A stretch of DNA of 64,000 nucleotides from Dyella jiangningensis (GTDB lineage Bacteria; Pseudomonadota; Gammaproteobacteria; Xanthomonadales; Rhodanobacteraceae), in NCBI RefSeq assembly GCF_003264855.1, contig NZ_NFZS01000004.1, positions 806,001 to 870,000 of the forward strand, read 5' to 3'. A program made the translations under genes and the position numbers. The notes beneath the pieces were generated by a model, which had not been told where the DNA came from, did not search any database, and worked only from the letters and a program-made list of their open reading frames with translations. Positions 33,709 to 42,918 of this stretch are shown here, piece by piece. Within the stretch, counting starts at the first letter, position 1. The number at the start of each line of letters is the position of its first letter.

Positions 33709-35478
33709 ATGTCCACCGATAAAGCCACCGTTGAACCCACCACCTCGCCCGCCACCCCGCAGGCCGAGGGACAACGGGACTTCATCCGCCAGATCATCCG
33801 CGAGGACCTGGCCACGGGTAAGCACCATGACATCCGCACCCGCTTCCCGCCCGAACCCAACGGTTACCTGCACATCGGCCACGCCAAGGCGATCTGCCTG
33901 AACTTCGGCATCGCCCGGGAGTTTACCGGCTGGTGCAACCTGCGCCTGGACGACACCAATCCGGGCAAGGAAGACCCCGAGTTCGTCGAGGGCATCAAGG
34001 ACGACGTGCGCTGGCTCGGTTACGAGTGGCACGACCTGCGCCACGCCTCGGATTACTTCGAGGTGTTCTATGACGCGGCGGTCAAGCTGATCCAGGACGG
34101 CGTGGCCTACGTCGACGACCTGAGTCCGGAAGACATGCGTGCCTACCGCGGCACGCTCACCGAGCCGGGCCGTCCTTCGCCGTTCCGCGACCGCAGCGTG
34201 GAGGAGAACCTCGACCTGTTCCGTCGCATGCGCGCGGGCGAATTTGCCGACGGCTCCAAGACGCTGCGCGCGAAGATCGACATGGCGTCGGGCAACATGA
34301 ACATGCGCGACCCGGCGATCTATCGCATCCGCAAGGTGGCGCACCAGAACACCGGCGACGCGTGGCCGATCTACCCGATGTACGACTACGCGCATTGCCT
34401 GTCGGATGCGCTGGAAGGCATCACGCACTCGCTCTGCACGCTGGAGTTCGAAGACCATCGTCCGCTGTACGACTGGTTCGTCGACAAGGTCGACCTGGTC
34501 AACCATCCGGAGCTGTGGCAGCACCTGCGCGAAGGCGGTTTCCGCACCGAGCCCGCCAAGCCGCGACAGATCGAGTTCTCGCGCCTCAACCTCTCCTACT
34601 CCATCACCAGCAAGCGCAAGCTCGCACAGCTGGTGAACGAGAACCTGGTGGACGGCTGGGACGATCCGCGCATGAACACGCTGCGTGGCCTGCGTCGCCG
34701 CGGCTTCACGCCGGGCGGCCTGCGCCTGCTGATCGAACGGCTGGGCGTCAGCAAGCAGAACAGCATCATCGACTACTCGATCCTCGAGAACTGCATTCGC
34801 GAAGACCTCGACGCCACGGCGCCGCGCCGCATGGCGGTGCTCGATCCGCTGAAGCTGGTGATCACCAACCTGCCGGAAGGGCACGAAGAGACGCTGACCT
34901 TTTCGAACCATCCCAAGGACGAGAGCTTCGGTACGCGCGAGGTGCCGTTCGCGCGCGAGCTGTGGATCGAGCGCGACGACTTCGCCGAAGTGCCGCCGAA
35001 GGGTTTCCATCGGCTGAAGCCCGAAGGCGAAGTGCGCCTGCGCGGCGTGGGCATCGTCAAGTGCGACGAGCTGGTGAAGGACGCCGACGGCAACGTCGTC
35101 GAACTGCGCTGCACGCTCGACCTCGAATCGCGCCAGGGCATGCCGGGCGCCGACCGCAAGGTGAAGGGCACCATCCACTGGGTAAGCGCGAAGCACGGCG
35201 TCTCCACCGAAGTGCGCGTCTACGATCGCCTGTTCAACGTGGCGGATCCGGACGACGAGAGCGACGGCAAGACCTGGATCGAACACATCAACCCCGACGC
35301 CAAGCGCGTGGTGCGCGCATGGCTGGAACCTGCCGCGGCCTCCGCGGAGCCTGAGCAGCGTTTCCAGTTCGAGCGCCTCGGCTACTTCGTGGCCGATCGC
35401 GTGGACCACAAGCCCGGCGCGCCGGTGTTCAACCGTGCCGTCACCCTGCGTGATACCTGGGCCAAGCAGGCCGGCTGA
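33709..35478 (+). CDS. glnS: Glutaminyl-tRNA synthetase
   Basis: 589 residues. HIGH motif in [38 protein letters not shown] binds ATP and tRNA; the KMSKS equivalent lies in [12 protein letters not shown]-terminal anticodon-binding beta-barrels follow. A ~35-residue Thr/Ala/Glu-rich N-terminal leader precedes the catalytic core, longer than in E. coli (554 aa). A short palindromic element begins 22 nt after the stop. Confidence 0.97.
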   Translation: MSTDKATVEPTTSPATPQAEGQRDFIRQIIREDLATGKHHDIRTRFPPEPNGYLHIGHAKAICLNFGIAREFTGWCNLRLDDTNPGKEDPEFVEGIKDDVRWLGYEWHDLRHASDYFEVFYDAAVKLIQDGVAYVDDLSPEDMRAYRGTLTEPGRPSPFRDRSVEENLDLFRRMRAGEFADGSKTLRAKIDMASGNMNMRDPAIYRIRKVAHQNTGDAWPIYPMYDYAHCLSDALEGITHSLCTLEFEDHRPLYDWFVDKVDLVNHPELWQHLREGGFRTEPAKPRQIEFSRLNLSYSITSKRKLAQLVNENLVDGWDDPRMNTLRGLRRRGFTPGGLRLLIERLGVSKQNSIIDYSILENCIREDLDATAPRRMAVLDPLKLVITNLPEGHEETLTFSNHPKDESFGTREVPFARELWIERDDFAEVPPKGFHRLKPEGEVRLRGVGIVKCDELVKDADGNVVELRCTLDLESRQGMPGADRKVKGTIHWVSAKHGVSTEVRVYDRLFNVADPDDESDGKTWIEHINPDAKRVVRAWLEPAAASAEPEQRFQFERLGYFVADRVDHKPGAPVFNRAVTLRDTWAKQAG

Positions 35479-35499
35479 CGCCGACATCACAGGGAAACA

Positions 35500-35671
35500 A
35501 GAGCCTGATTATGCTCTCCATATCGCCTGCGCAACCCTTCGGGCCGGGCCTGTTTGCCCTCCCGCCGTCGTCATCATTCAGTCGTGTATCGACATACACT
35601 CCTTCACTCTTCCTTGGCTGGCGCGCAAACAGATCCCGGCGCGGGCCATATGGAGAGCATAATCAGGCTCT
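35500..35671 (+). repeat. Palindromic operon element, copy B (172 bp short form)
   Basis: Outer arms are perfect over 24 bp: AGAGCCTG then the copy-specific 16-mer ATTATGCTCTCCATAT, repeated in inverse at 35648-35671; two mismatches appear when extended to 32 bp. It lacks the first hairpin present in copies A, C and D; the missing stretch is 96 bp, a multiple of three. The second hairpin keeps CTGTTTGC / GCAAACAG around GTGTATCGACATACAC. It sits between glnS and the deaminase, whose ATG is 3 nt past the right end, in the same orientation to transcription as the other copies. Confidence 0.9.
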
Positions 35672-35699
35672 AGCATGCTCAGTCTTCAGATTCACCTGA
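35511..35699 (+). CDS. Element-borne small open frame, copy B
   Basis: A 62-codon frame beginning at the ATG in the left arm (element position 12) and running out of the element into the deaminase gene. It carries the family motif FGPGLFA ... RVSTYTPSLFLGWRANRSRRG found in the same frame in all four copies. There is no strong ribosome binding site. It may be only the by-product of a conserved nucleotide repeat; translation is not shown. Confidence 0.25.
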   Translation: MLSISPAQPFGPGLFALPPSSSFSRVSTYTPSLFLGWRANRSRRGPYGEHNQALACSVFRFT

Positions 35700-36232
35700 C
35701 CCTGCCGCCGTGGATCGGCGATGTGGTCGACGAGCGGAAGCGCTACGTCACCGACGAGGAGCGCGTGGGTTTGGCGATCGAACTGTCACGACGCAACATC
35801 GAGCATGGACAGGGCGGCCCGTTCGGCGCCGCCGTGTTCAACGCCGACGGCCGCGTCGTGTCGGTGGGCGTCAATCGCGTCGTGCCACAGACCTGCTCGG
35901 TCGCGCACGCGGAAATGATGGCGTACATGACCGCGCAGCAGCGCCTCGCCGCGTTCCGCCTCAACCAGGACGGTGGCAGCTACACGCTGGCCACCAGCGC
36001 GCAGCCGTGTTGCCAGTGTTACGGCGCTACCGTGTGGGCCGGCGTGGATGAACTGCTGATCGGCGCGCGTTCCGAAGACGTGGAAGAACTCACCGAGTTC
36101 GACGAAGGTCCGCTGCCGGCGGACTGGGTGGGCGAGCTGGAGCGACGCGGCATCGCCGTGCGCCGGGACATCCTGCGTGACGAAGCGCGCAGCGTGCTCG
36201 CCGCCTACGGCCAGACCGGGCAGCACTATTGA
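35675..36232 (+). CDS. Nucleoside/guanine deaminase-like protein
   Basis: 185 residues of the zinc-dependent CDA/dCMP deaminase fold: HAEMMAY supplies the His ligand and catalytic Glu, and QPCCQCYGA the two Cys ligands (PCxxC). GPFGAAVFNADGRVVSVGVNRV is the typical purine-deaminase strand pair. Most similar in pattern to GuaD-type guanine deaminases, but the exact base is not certain. The ATG follows palindromic copy B directly. The stop overlaps the next start (TTGA). Confidence 0.85.
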   Translation: MLSLQIHLTLPPWIGDVVDERKRYVTDEERVGLAIELSRRNIEHGQGGPFGAAVFNADGRVVSVGVNRVVPQTCSVAHAEMMAYMTAQQRLAAFRLNQDGGSYTLATSAQPCCQCYGATVWAGVDELLIGARSEDVEELTEFDEGPLPADWVGELERRGIAVRRDILRDEARSVLAAYGQTGQHY

Positions 36233-36966
36233 GCCGCCTGCGCGCTGCCTTGCCGCTGATCCTGCTGGTCGTGGCCGGCATCGTGCTGTTCAGCTCGGGC
36301 GCGCTGGACCGCCTGCACCCTGAGCAGCTGGTGATGCACCAGGCACAGCTGCGCACGGACATCGCCAATGCGCCCTGGCTCAGCCGCATCACCTTCATCG
36401 GCCTGCTCACCCTCGCCATGTCGACCGGCATCCCCGGTACGGTCATCATCATCATGGCCGGCGGGTTCGCCTTCGGCGCGCTGGAAGGAAGCATCTACGG
36501 CTCGATCGGGCTCACGCTGGGCACGCTGATCCTGTTTCTGGCGAGTCGCTATGCCTTCGGCGCCGGCAGCAAGCATCCGCCGGCGATCGTCGACAAGCTG
36601 CACCATGGTTTCGAGCGTCATCCGGTGGCTTACACCATGTTCCTGCGCTTCATACCGGTGGCGCCGTTCGGGTTGATCACGGTGGGGCTCGCCTGGCTGC
36701 GTTGCCCGCTGTGGCTGTTCCTCGGCGCCAGTTGGCTGGGCGGCACCGTCTCCCTGATTTTCGAGACGTCCATCGGCGCCGGACTCGGCGAGGCCCTGGC
36801 GCAAAGTCAGGGCCATTTCGGCCTAGGCCTTCTGATGCAGCGCTCGATCTGGATGCCGCTCAGTGCGATCGGACTGCTCGCCTTACTGCCCTTGCTAGTG
36901 GAACGCTTCAGCCGCCGACGACGCCAGGCAGGGCTCGCTACCTCGGCAAATTCCCACGACCGGTAA
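36229..36966 (+). CDS. TVP38/TMEM64 (DedA-like) membrane protein
   Basis: 245 residues with about five to six membrane helices. The VTT-domain features are clear: STGIPGTVIIIMAGGFAFGALEGSIYGSIGLTLG and MFLRFIPVAPFGLITVGLAWLRCPLWLFLG. Relatives are lipid scramblases or transporters. The TTG start overlaps the deaminase stop by 4 nt, indicating coupling. Confidence 0.85.
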   Translation: MSRLRAALPLILLVVAGIVLFSSGALDRLHPEQLVMHQAQLRTDIANAPWLSRITFIGLLTLAMSTGIPGTVIIIMAGGFAFGALEGSIYGSIGLTLGTLILFLASRYAFGAGSKHPPAIVDKLHHGFERHPVAYTMFLRFIPVAPFGLITVGLAWLRCPLWLFLGASWLGGTVSLIFETSIGAGLGEALAQSQGHFGLGLLMQRSIWMPLSAIGLLALLPLLVERFSRRRRQAGLATSANSHDR

Positions 36967-37038
36967 GGCTATACCCCCTCGGCCAATGGGCTAGCTGCCC
37001 TACTTCGTGAATCGCGCTAGGCTGGCGGCGCCTGGCGC

Positions 37039-38970
37039 ATGGACGCCGGAAGGGGTCGACGGCCGATGGGTGCAGGGGCGAACTCCCGAGCGGGACGGTG
37101 GTGGCGGCGCACGTCGCTGATGCAGCGATTGGCCCTGGTCGCGCTCGTGCCCACGCTGGTGACGGCCACGCTGCTGGTCGTCATCCTCACCCAGCACCAG
37201 CTCAACAGCCTGCGCGGCATGGCGCAGATCACCGCCGATGCCATCGCGACCCAGGCCGCCTCCGTTTCCACCACGGCGCTGCGCGACATGCAGCGTCGTG
37301 AACTGGTGCGTATCGCCGAATCGATCGGCGACCTGCCCCACGTCGCCCGCGTGCAGATCCGCGCGGCGGACGGCGAGATCCTCGCCGACAACCTCGGCCG
37401 CAGCGGCGGCGGCAACGCCGAGACACTGACGGTCGTGCGCGATGTCGTCGATACCGAACAACCCGGTCGCCCCGTGCTGGGCTCGGTGATGGTCGACGTC
37501 AGCCTGAGCGATGCCATCGCGGCGCAGCAGGCGAGCCTGCGCAATGCGCTCTTCGCCTTGGCGCTGAGCGTGCTGGTCGCCGCGGTCATCGGCTGGCAGG
37601 CCGCGCGCTGGATGAGCGCACCGCTGCGCCGCCTGGTGTCCGCCGTGCACCAGCTGGGACGCGGCGATCGCCACGTCGAGGTGGAGGTCACCGACCAGAC
37701 CGAAATCGGCGAACTGCAGCGCGGCTTCAACAGCGCCGCGCTCGCGCTGTTCGATGTGCAGCGCAGCATGGAAAAGGAGATCGAGCACGCCACGGTGGAA
37801 CTGGCGCGAAAGAACGCGGCGCTGGAGGCAGCCAGCGTGGCCAAGGCACGCTTCCTCGCCGCGGCGTCGCACGACCTTCGCCAGCCGCTCTATGCGCTGA
37901 CCTTGTTCTCCTCTTCGCTGGCCGAGGACGAGCGCGACCCGATCCGGCTCGACCGCATCGCCCACATCCAGGAATGCGTCGAGGCGCTCGATCATCTCTT
38001 CAGCGAACTGCTCGATCTCTCGCGGCTGGAAACCGGAGCGATGCAGATCGAGATCACCGAATTCCCGCTCGACCAGGTGCTGGAGGAAGTGAGCCGCAAC
38101 TTCCGCATGATCGCCGAGCAGCATGGCCTGCGCCTGATCATGCGCACTACCGATGTCTGGGTGCGCAGCGATCGCACGATGCTCGCGCGCATCCTCAACA
38201 ACCTGGTGAGCAATGCGCTGCGCTACACGCACGAAGGTGGCGTGCTGGTGGTCGCGCGTCGCCGCAGCGATGGCACCGTGCGCCTGGATGTATGGGACAC
38301 CGGCACCGGCATCGCGCCGGAACACCAGGCGCGCGTATTCGATGAGTTCTATCGCGTGGAATGCCACGGCAACCACGAGCACGACACCGGGCCGCGACGC
38401 GGCCTCGGCCTGGGCCTCGCCACCGTGCAACGCCTGGCCGAACTGCTGGACACCCAGGTGCAGCTGAAGTCGACGCCCGGGCGCGGCAGCGTCTTCAGCT
38501 TCCACCTGCCGCAGGTGCCTCCGCAGCAGGTGCCTCACGGCACGGACGAGGAAACGCCGCTCGATGTCTCGGGCATGCGCGTGCTGGTGATCGACGACGA
38601 ACCGGCCATTCTCTCGGGCATCCGCTACCTGCTGCGCAGCTGGGGCTGCGAGGTGGCGGTGGCGGAAGATCGCACGCAGGCGATGCTTGCCGCGGAGGAA
38701 TGGCCGACGCCGCCCGACATCGTGATCTCCGACCTGCGCCTGCGCGATGGCGAGAGCGGGCTGGACGTGCTCGCAGCGCTCGACCAGCACTACCAGCGCG
38801 ACGGCAACGCGCCATTCCCGCGCCTGCTCATCACCGGCGAAACACGCAGCGACCGCCTGCGGGAAATCATGGCCGCACGCATTCCCGTGCTCTACAAGCC
38901 GGTGTCGCCCGAACAGTTGCGTGAAGCGATGGTGGCCGCGTGGAGTACGAACCGCGCCACGGTGGCCTGA
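37039..38970 (+). CDS. Hybrid sensor histidine kinase/response regulator
   Basis: 643 residues. Domain order: basic N-terminus, TM1 (about 31-51), periplasmic loop (52-168), TM2 (169-190), HAMP (190-245), HisKA with phosphoacceptor His278 in ASHDLRQPLYAL, HATPase_c with N box LNNLVSNALRYT and GLGLGLATVQRL, then a receiver domain with VLVIDDEP and phosphoacceptor Asp565 in ISDLRLRDG. No Hpt domain is fused. The RQPL-type H box often pairs with NarL-type regulators such as the one at 41028. Signal unknown. Confidence 0.92.
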   Translation: MDAGRGRRPMGAGANSRAGRWWRRTSLMQRLALVALVPTLVTATLLVVILTQHQLNSLRGMAQITADAIATQAASVSTTALRDMQRRELVRIAESIGDLPHVARVQIRAADGEILADNLGRSGGGNAETLTVVRDVVDTEQPGRPVLGSVMVDVSLSDAIAAQQASLRNALFALALSVLVAAVIGWQAARWMSAPLRRLVSAVHQLGRGDRHVEVEVTDQTEIGELQRGFNSAALALFDVQRSMEKEIEHATVELARKNAALEAASVAKARFLAAASHDLRQPLYALTLFSSSLAEDERDPIRLDRIAHIQECVEALDHLFSELLDLSRLETGAMQIEITEFPLDQVLEEVSRNFRMIAEQHGLRLIMRTTDVWVRSDRTMLARILNNLVSNALRYTHEGGVLVVARRRSDGTVRLDVWDTGTGIAPEHQARVFDEFYRVECHGNHEHDTGPRRGLGLGLATVQRLAELLDTQVQLKSTPGRGSVFSFHLPQVPPQQVPHGTDEETPLDVSGMRVLVIDDEPAILSGIRYLLRSWGCEVAVAEDRTQAMLAAEEWPTPPDIVISDLRLRDGESGLDVLAALDQHYQRDGNAPFPRLLITGETRSDRLREIMAARIPVLYKPVSPEQLREAMVAAWSTNRATVA

Positions 38971-38988
38971 TCAGGCCAGCGCGAGACT

Positions 38989-40785
38989 TCAGCCTTCCGC
39001 CGCGATGCGGCGCGCCAGCAGGCGGTCGGCCGACAGGAAGCGACCGAACAGGTCGTCGACGAAATCGCCGCTGGGGGCGCTGGGCCGTGCGCCGCCGGTG
39101 AGGTACAGGCCGCACCACAACAGGCGACGGCCGGCGCTGCCTTCGCCGGCCATCAGCCGGTCGAGGAATACCTGCAGCCCACGTTGCAGCATGGGCAGCG
39201 ACTGCAGGAAAGCAAACACCTCGCGGCGTCCGTGGGCGTGGCGCTGCACGGCCAGAGCCGCCAAGGCCGCTCCCCGCAGGCGATGCCCCACCTCTTCACC
39301 ACGGACGTCCATACGTCCATGCAGTGGGGTCGGTCCGGGAGACGGCAAGGCGATCCGCCAACCCAGCACGCGCCTGAACACGGCCGACGGCAGGGTCGAC
39401 CTCACCGCGGCGTGGCCGGGCAATGCCTCCAGCCCGGTCACCACCACGTACAGCGGCAGCTGCAACTGCAGATGCCGCGTCGCTTCTCCGGCCATCTCCT
39501 GCAGCCGCGCGGCGCGGGCGCTGATCTGCGTGGTGGATTCGAGCAGGCTTTGCGCCGACACGCACAGCACCATGCCGTCCAGCGGGAGCTTGCGGCGCTC
39601 GCGCGCCAGCAGCGCGAGTGCCTGCGACCAGGATGACGCCTGCCCGTGCGGTTCGCCACCTGCCTGGAGCAGGTATCCGCCGGGTTCGATCGCGACCACC
39701 GAACGGAAGATCCACCAGTACCACGGGCGGGCTTCGGTATTCGTGGCGGAACTGCGTGCATGTGGTGCGTGCGCCGCAGCCTGCAGCAGGCTGCGCACCT
39801 CGGCCGCGCTGTCACCGAGGAACATCAGCCAGGGATGCCTGGACAGCTTCCGCCATTCGCCGCGGCGACGGAACGGATGCAACACCGTACCGCGCACGTG
39901 CCGCGCGGCATCGAGCAACACGGACCATACGTCGCCAATGCCATAGCTCGCCTCGGGGTGCGAGGCCACACGCGTGTGCGCACGCATCACCACCAGCCGA
40001 TGCCACGCCAGCGCACCGGCCCAGGCCAGCGCACTCGCGGCGACCACGCCCAGGCCCAGCAGCGACCAGGTCTGCATGGAAATCACGTGGCTGAATACCG
40101 GCGCCACGAACGCCACCAGCACGAGCAACACCACGGCCGCCGCGACGAACTGCATCGACCGGCGCCCCACCCATGACGCCGGCAACCGCAACGGCTGCGA
40201 CCCGGGGGCGAGATAGGGCTGCGGCGTGATCGGTTCGCGCTGCAGCGACTGCAGCACGCCCGGTGCCGTGATGCTGGGGCGGCAGTACAAGGCCTTGATC
40301 CTGCCCAGCTCGCCGCTGTCGTCCTGCTCGTAGTAGTACTGCCCGACATAGCCCAGCATCAGCGCCATGCCGAACACCTCGCGCACCTCTTCCGCCGTGG
40401 GCGGCAGGCGCGCGAGATGGTCGAAGAATTCACTGGCGGCGCTGGCCGTGCCGAACAGCTCCAATTGCAGGGGACTGGCCAGATGCTTCCATGCATCCTG
40501 GCGCATGACGATCTCGTCGAACCAGGCCACCGCGGCGAAGCCGGCCATCTCGACATCGGCCAGCGGCTTGCCTGCAGCAAGCGCCTTGCCGCGGGCCTCG
40601 TCCATGATGGCGCGGGCGCGCGCCTGCACGGTCGCCAGCTCGCCCGGGCCGTCAGGCGTCGATGCCTGCTCCTCGATGAGCAAGCCATACGAAAACAAAG
40701 GTGCGTAACACTCCAGCAGCCGCATGACACCCATGGCTCCGGCGTCGAGGCAAGGCGCCATGCGCATCACCCGACCCGTTCGCAC
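38989..40785 (-). CDS. Orphan DotU(TssL)-IcmF(TssM) fusion protein with degenerate P-loop
   Basis: 598 residues. Residues ~20-168 are a DotU/TssL domain (AAVAWFDEIVM, LQLELFGTASAASEFFDHL, ALMLGYVGQYYYEQ). Two membrane helices follow (about 210-236 and 240-266). Residues ~310-598 match the cytoplasmic IcmF/TssM domain: WWIFRSVVAIEPGGYLL, PLDGMVLCVSAQSLL, LQLPLYVVVTGLEALPG, WCGLYLTGGARPSAPSGDF. The usual Walker A is replaced by PWLMFLGDSAAEVRSLL, without GKT, and the later DTAG is EPGG, so NTP hydrolysis is unlikely. The TssM periplasmic domain and every other type VI gene are absent. GTG start; ATGs at residues 7, 18 or 21 are alternatives. Confidence 0.8.
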   Translation of the reverse strand: MRTGRVMRMAPCLDAGAMGVMRLLECYAPLFSYGLLIEEQASTPDGPGELATVQARARAIMDEARGKALAAGKPLADVEMAGFAAVAWFDEIVMRQDAWKHLASPLQLELFGTASAASEFFDHLARLPPTAEEVREVFGMALMLGYVGQYYYEQDDSGELGRIKALYCRPSITAPGVLQSLQREPITPQPYLAPGSQPLRLPASWVGRRSMQFVAAAVVLLVLVAFVAPVFSHVISMQTWSLLGLGVVAASALAWAGALAWHRLVVMRAHTRVASHPEASYGIGDVWSVLLDAARHVRGTVLHPFRRRGEWRKLSRHPWLMFLGDSAAEVRSLLQAAAHAPHARSSATNTEARPWYWWIFRSVVAIEPGGYLLQAGGEPHGQASSWSQALALLARERRKLPLDGMVLCVSAQSLLESTTQISARAARLQEMAGEATRHLQLQLPLYVVVTGLEALPGHAAVRSTLPSAVFRRVLGWRIALPSPGPTPLHGRMDVRGEEVGHRLRGAALAALAVQRHAHGRREVFAFLQSLPMLQRGLQVFLDRLMAGEGSAGRRLLWCGLYLTGGARPSAPSGDFVDDLFGRFLSADRLLARRIAAEG

Positions 40786-41027
40786 CGTCTCCCATCAAAA
40801 CAAACCCACGCAGCGTCATACCGTCGGCGCCGCCCCTGTTGCTTGGTGCAATGGACGACCACCGTCGCACCGTACCGATTCTCTCGGCCGCCTGCATGCC
40901 GGGCCATATGACCTTATGACTAGACCGTTCGTAAGCGCCGCGAGGTTGCCGTAGGCGCACGCTGGGGCTATGTTGCGTTCGCGATGCATGGCGATGGGAG
41001 CGCCGTGCGCGCGTCACGGGGAACGAC

Positions 41028-41717
41028 ATGCGCATACTGATTGCGGACGACCATCGACTGATCGTCGAAGGGGTCAAGCTCAAGCTGGCTGAGCTTGGGC
41101 CGGGCACCGACTTTGTCACCGCCATGGACATGGCCGAGCTGCGCGATGCGATCCACGCACCCGACGCAGCGTCGCTTTCGCTCGCACTGATCGACCTGGC
41201 CATGCCCGGTGTCCAGGGCAGCGAACACCTGACGGAAGTGATCGAACAACTGCCCGAACTGCCCGTCATCGTGCTGTCGGGCGTGGAAGATCCCAACCTC
41301 ATGAAGAACCTGCTTGCGATGGGCGTGCAGGGCTTCATCCCCAAGGCCTATTCGCCGGACGTCATGCTGTCCGCCGTGCGCCTGGTGCTGTCCGGCGGCG
41401 TGTACGTGCCGCCGCTGATGCTGCAGGAGCGCAGCGATGGCGCGATCAATGGCGCAGCCACCGCGACGGTGCAGCCGCCCGCGCCGATGTCCACCCCGTC
41501 CGACTCGCTGGAAGAGCGCTTGCGCAAGCTGCTCACCGAACGCCAGATCGACGTGCTGCGGCTGCTCTCGCAGGGCAAGCCGAACAAGCTGATCGCGCGC
41601 GACCTCGGGATCAGCGAAGGCACGGTGAAGATCCATCTCGCCGCCATTTTCCGCGCGCTCAACGTGCGCAATCGCGTGGAGGCGGTGGTGGCCTCGCGAC
41701 GCATCAGCGGCCTGTAA
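41028..41717 (+). CDS. NarL/LuxR-type response regulator
   Basis: 229 residues. Receiver domain (1-120): ILIADDHRLIVEGV, phosphoacceptor in LALIDLAMPGVQG, Lys in FIPKAYSP. Linker of about 40 residues rich in Ala/Pro, then a LuxR-type helix-turn-helix (about 165-225, LTERQIDVLRLLSQGKPNKLIARDLGISEGTVKIHLAAIFRAL). A DNA-binding regulator. It starts 242 nt from the divergent fusion gene and is followed by the binding protein and kinase genes, its probable signalling partners. Confidence 0.93.
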   Translation: MRILIADDHRLIVEGVKLKLAELGPGTDFVTAMDMAELRDAIHAPDAASLSLALIDLAMPGVQGSEHLTEVIEQLPELPVIVLSGVEDPNLMKNLLAMGVQGFIPKAYSPDVMLSAVRLVLSGGVYVPPLMLQERSDGAINGAATATVQPPAPMSTPSDSLEERLRKLLTERQIDVLRLLSQGKPNKLIARDLGISEGTVKIHLAAIFRALNVRNRVEAVVASRRISGL

Positions 41718-41802
41718 GGTCGACGCGCCCGTGGCGACTGCAGCCCATCCCCTTCGTACGCCGATGGCGTCGAGCGTCTGAGGCTTCCAGGAGAACGCCG
41801 TC

Positions 41803-42858
41803 TTGCCGAAGGGATGGGTGACAAGCCGGAGTTTCCGGTCCATCCGGCGGGCCGCCATCGGCCTGATGCTGGCGTGCCTGAGCGGCATCCCGGCACATGC
41901 AGCGCAACCCGCCAGTCCTCCGCACGACGCCAAGCACATCAGCGCCCTCACCTTCGGCATCCTGCCGATCGGCGGGCCATCGGAATCGCTGGCCGCATGG
42001 CGGCCGATGCTGGACGACCTGAGCCACACGCTGGGGCTGCCGATCCACAGCATTTCGGTCAGCACGTATGAAGGCCTGGCCCAGGCGCTGTCCGAGGAAC
42101 GCGTCGATTTCGCCTTCGTTTCCGGCCGGCTGGCGCTCGACGCCGTCACCCACGATCGCATGCGGGTGATTGCCCAGCTGACACGCACCAACGGTTCGCG
42201 CGGCTATTACTCGGTGCTGCTGGTTGCCAAGGACTCGCCGCTGCGCGACGTGGAGGACATGTTCCGCCAACCGGGCCGCCTGAGGTATGGCCGCGGCGAA
42301 GTGCTGTCGGTTTCCGGCTACCTGGTGCCGGAAACCCAGCTGTTCGCCAACCGCCGCCTCGATTCGGACACGTTCTTCGCGAATGTCATCGTGGACAACC
42401 ACCAGAACAATGCCCTGGCGGTCGCGAACAACGAGGTCGACGTCGCCACCAACAACACGGCGGACCTGGAGCGCTTCGCCAAGCGATTTCCCGACCAGTA
42501 CGCGCGGCTTCGCGTGTTATGGACGTCCAGCCTGATTCCGCATGCCGTCGTGGTGATACGCGAAGACCTGCCCGCCGAACTTCGCCAGCGCGTCGCTGCC
42601 GCCCTTACGACCTATGGCACCGGAAAGAACGCGCAGGCCGAGCTGGCCAAGCTGCAACTGATCCACGACATCAGTGGCTTCGCGCCAGCCGGCAACGAAA
42701 CGCTGGTGCCTTTCGCGGACATCGAGTTCAACCTCGACCGGCGGCGCGCCTACAGCGCGCAATGGGTCAGCGATGCCGCCATGCAGGCGCGCCTGCACAA
42801 GATCGACGCCGAACACCAGATGCTGGTCCACCAGTTGATGGCGCCGACGAAACCGTAG
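41803..42858 (+). CDS. PhnD-like periplasmic substrate-binding protein
   Basis: 351 residues with a signal peptide (hydrophobic core about 18-28, cleavage near AHAAQP). The mature protein has the phosphate/phosphonate-binding fold: LTFGILPIGGPSESLAAWRPMLDDLSHTLGLPI, ALSEERVDFAFVSG, and NNEVDVATNNTADLERF. No ABC permease or ATPase is nearby, so it more likely acts as a ligand-binding partner for a sensor kinase. The start is TTG at 41803 with AGGAGA 8 nt upstream; no in-frame ATG fits better. Confidence 0.82.
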   Translation: MPKGWVTSRSFRSIRRAAIGLMLACLSGIPAHAAQPASPPHDAKHISALTFGILPIGGPSESLAAWRPMLDDLSHTLGLPIHSISVSTYEGLAQALSEERVDFAFVSGRLALDAVTHDRMRVIAQLTRTNGSRGYYSVLLVAKDSPLRDVEDMFRQPGRLRYGRGEVLSVSGYLVPETQLFANRRLDSDTFFANVIVDNHQNNALAVANNEVDVATNNTADLERFAKRFPDQYARLRVLWTSSLIPHAVVVIREDLPAELRQRVAAALTTYGTGKNAQAELAKLQLIHDISGFAPAGNETLVPFADIEFNLDRRRAYSAQWVSDAAMQARLHKIDAEHQMLVHQLMAPTKP

Positions 42859-42867
42859 TCGCCGCGC

Positions 42868-42895
42868 CGCCTCGTGCGGACGCCCGCACGAGGCG
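42868..42895. terminator. Hairpin between converging genes (no U-tract)
   Basis: Perfect 12-bp stem CGCCTCGTGCGG / CCGCACGAGGCG with a 4-nt loop, between the PhnD-like gene and the convergent DUF3617 gene. No T-run follows, so it is a weak or Rho-assisted terminator candidate. Confidence 0.4.
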
Positions 42896-42918
42896 GGCCT
42901 CCACGCAGAACGCAGCAC

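Noticed and set aside
36986-37000. 15-mer ATGGGCTAGCTGCCC shared with 45559-45573
   Set aside because: One shared 15-mer is expected by chance in 64 kb; the second copy is largely the spacer of the tRNA-Lys promoter.
38989-40785. A complete type VI secretion locus
   Set aside because: No tssB/C/H, hcp, vgrG, tssF/G/K or tssJ genes nearby; neighbours are two-component genes.
40786-41027. Similarity of CCGTTCG-containing stretches at 40920 and 43578 as a shared operator of the signalling genes
   Set aside because: Only seven bases match reliably and the flanks do not align.
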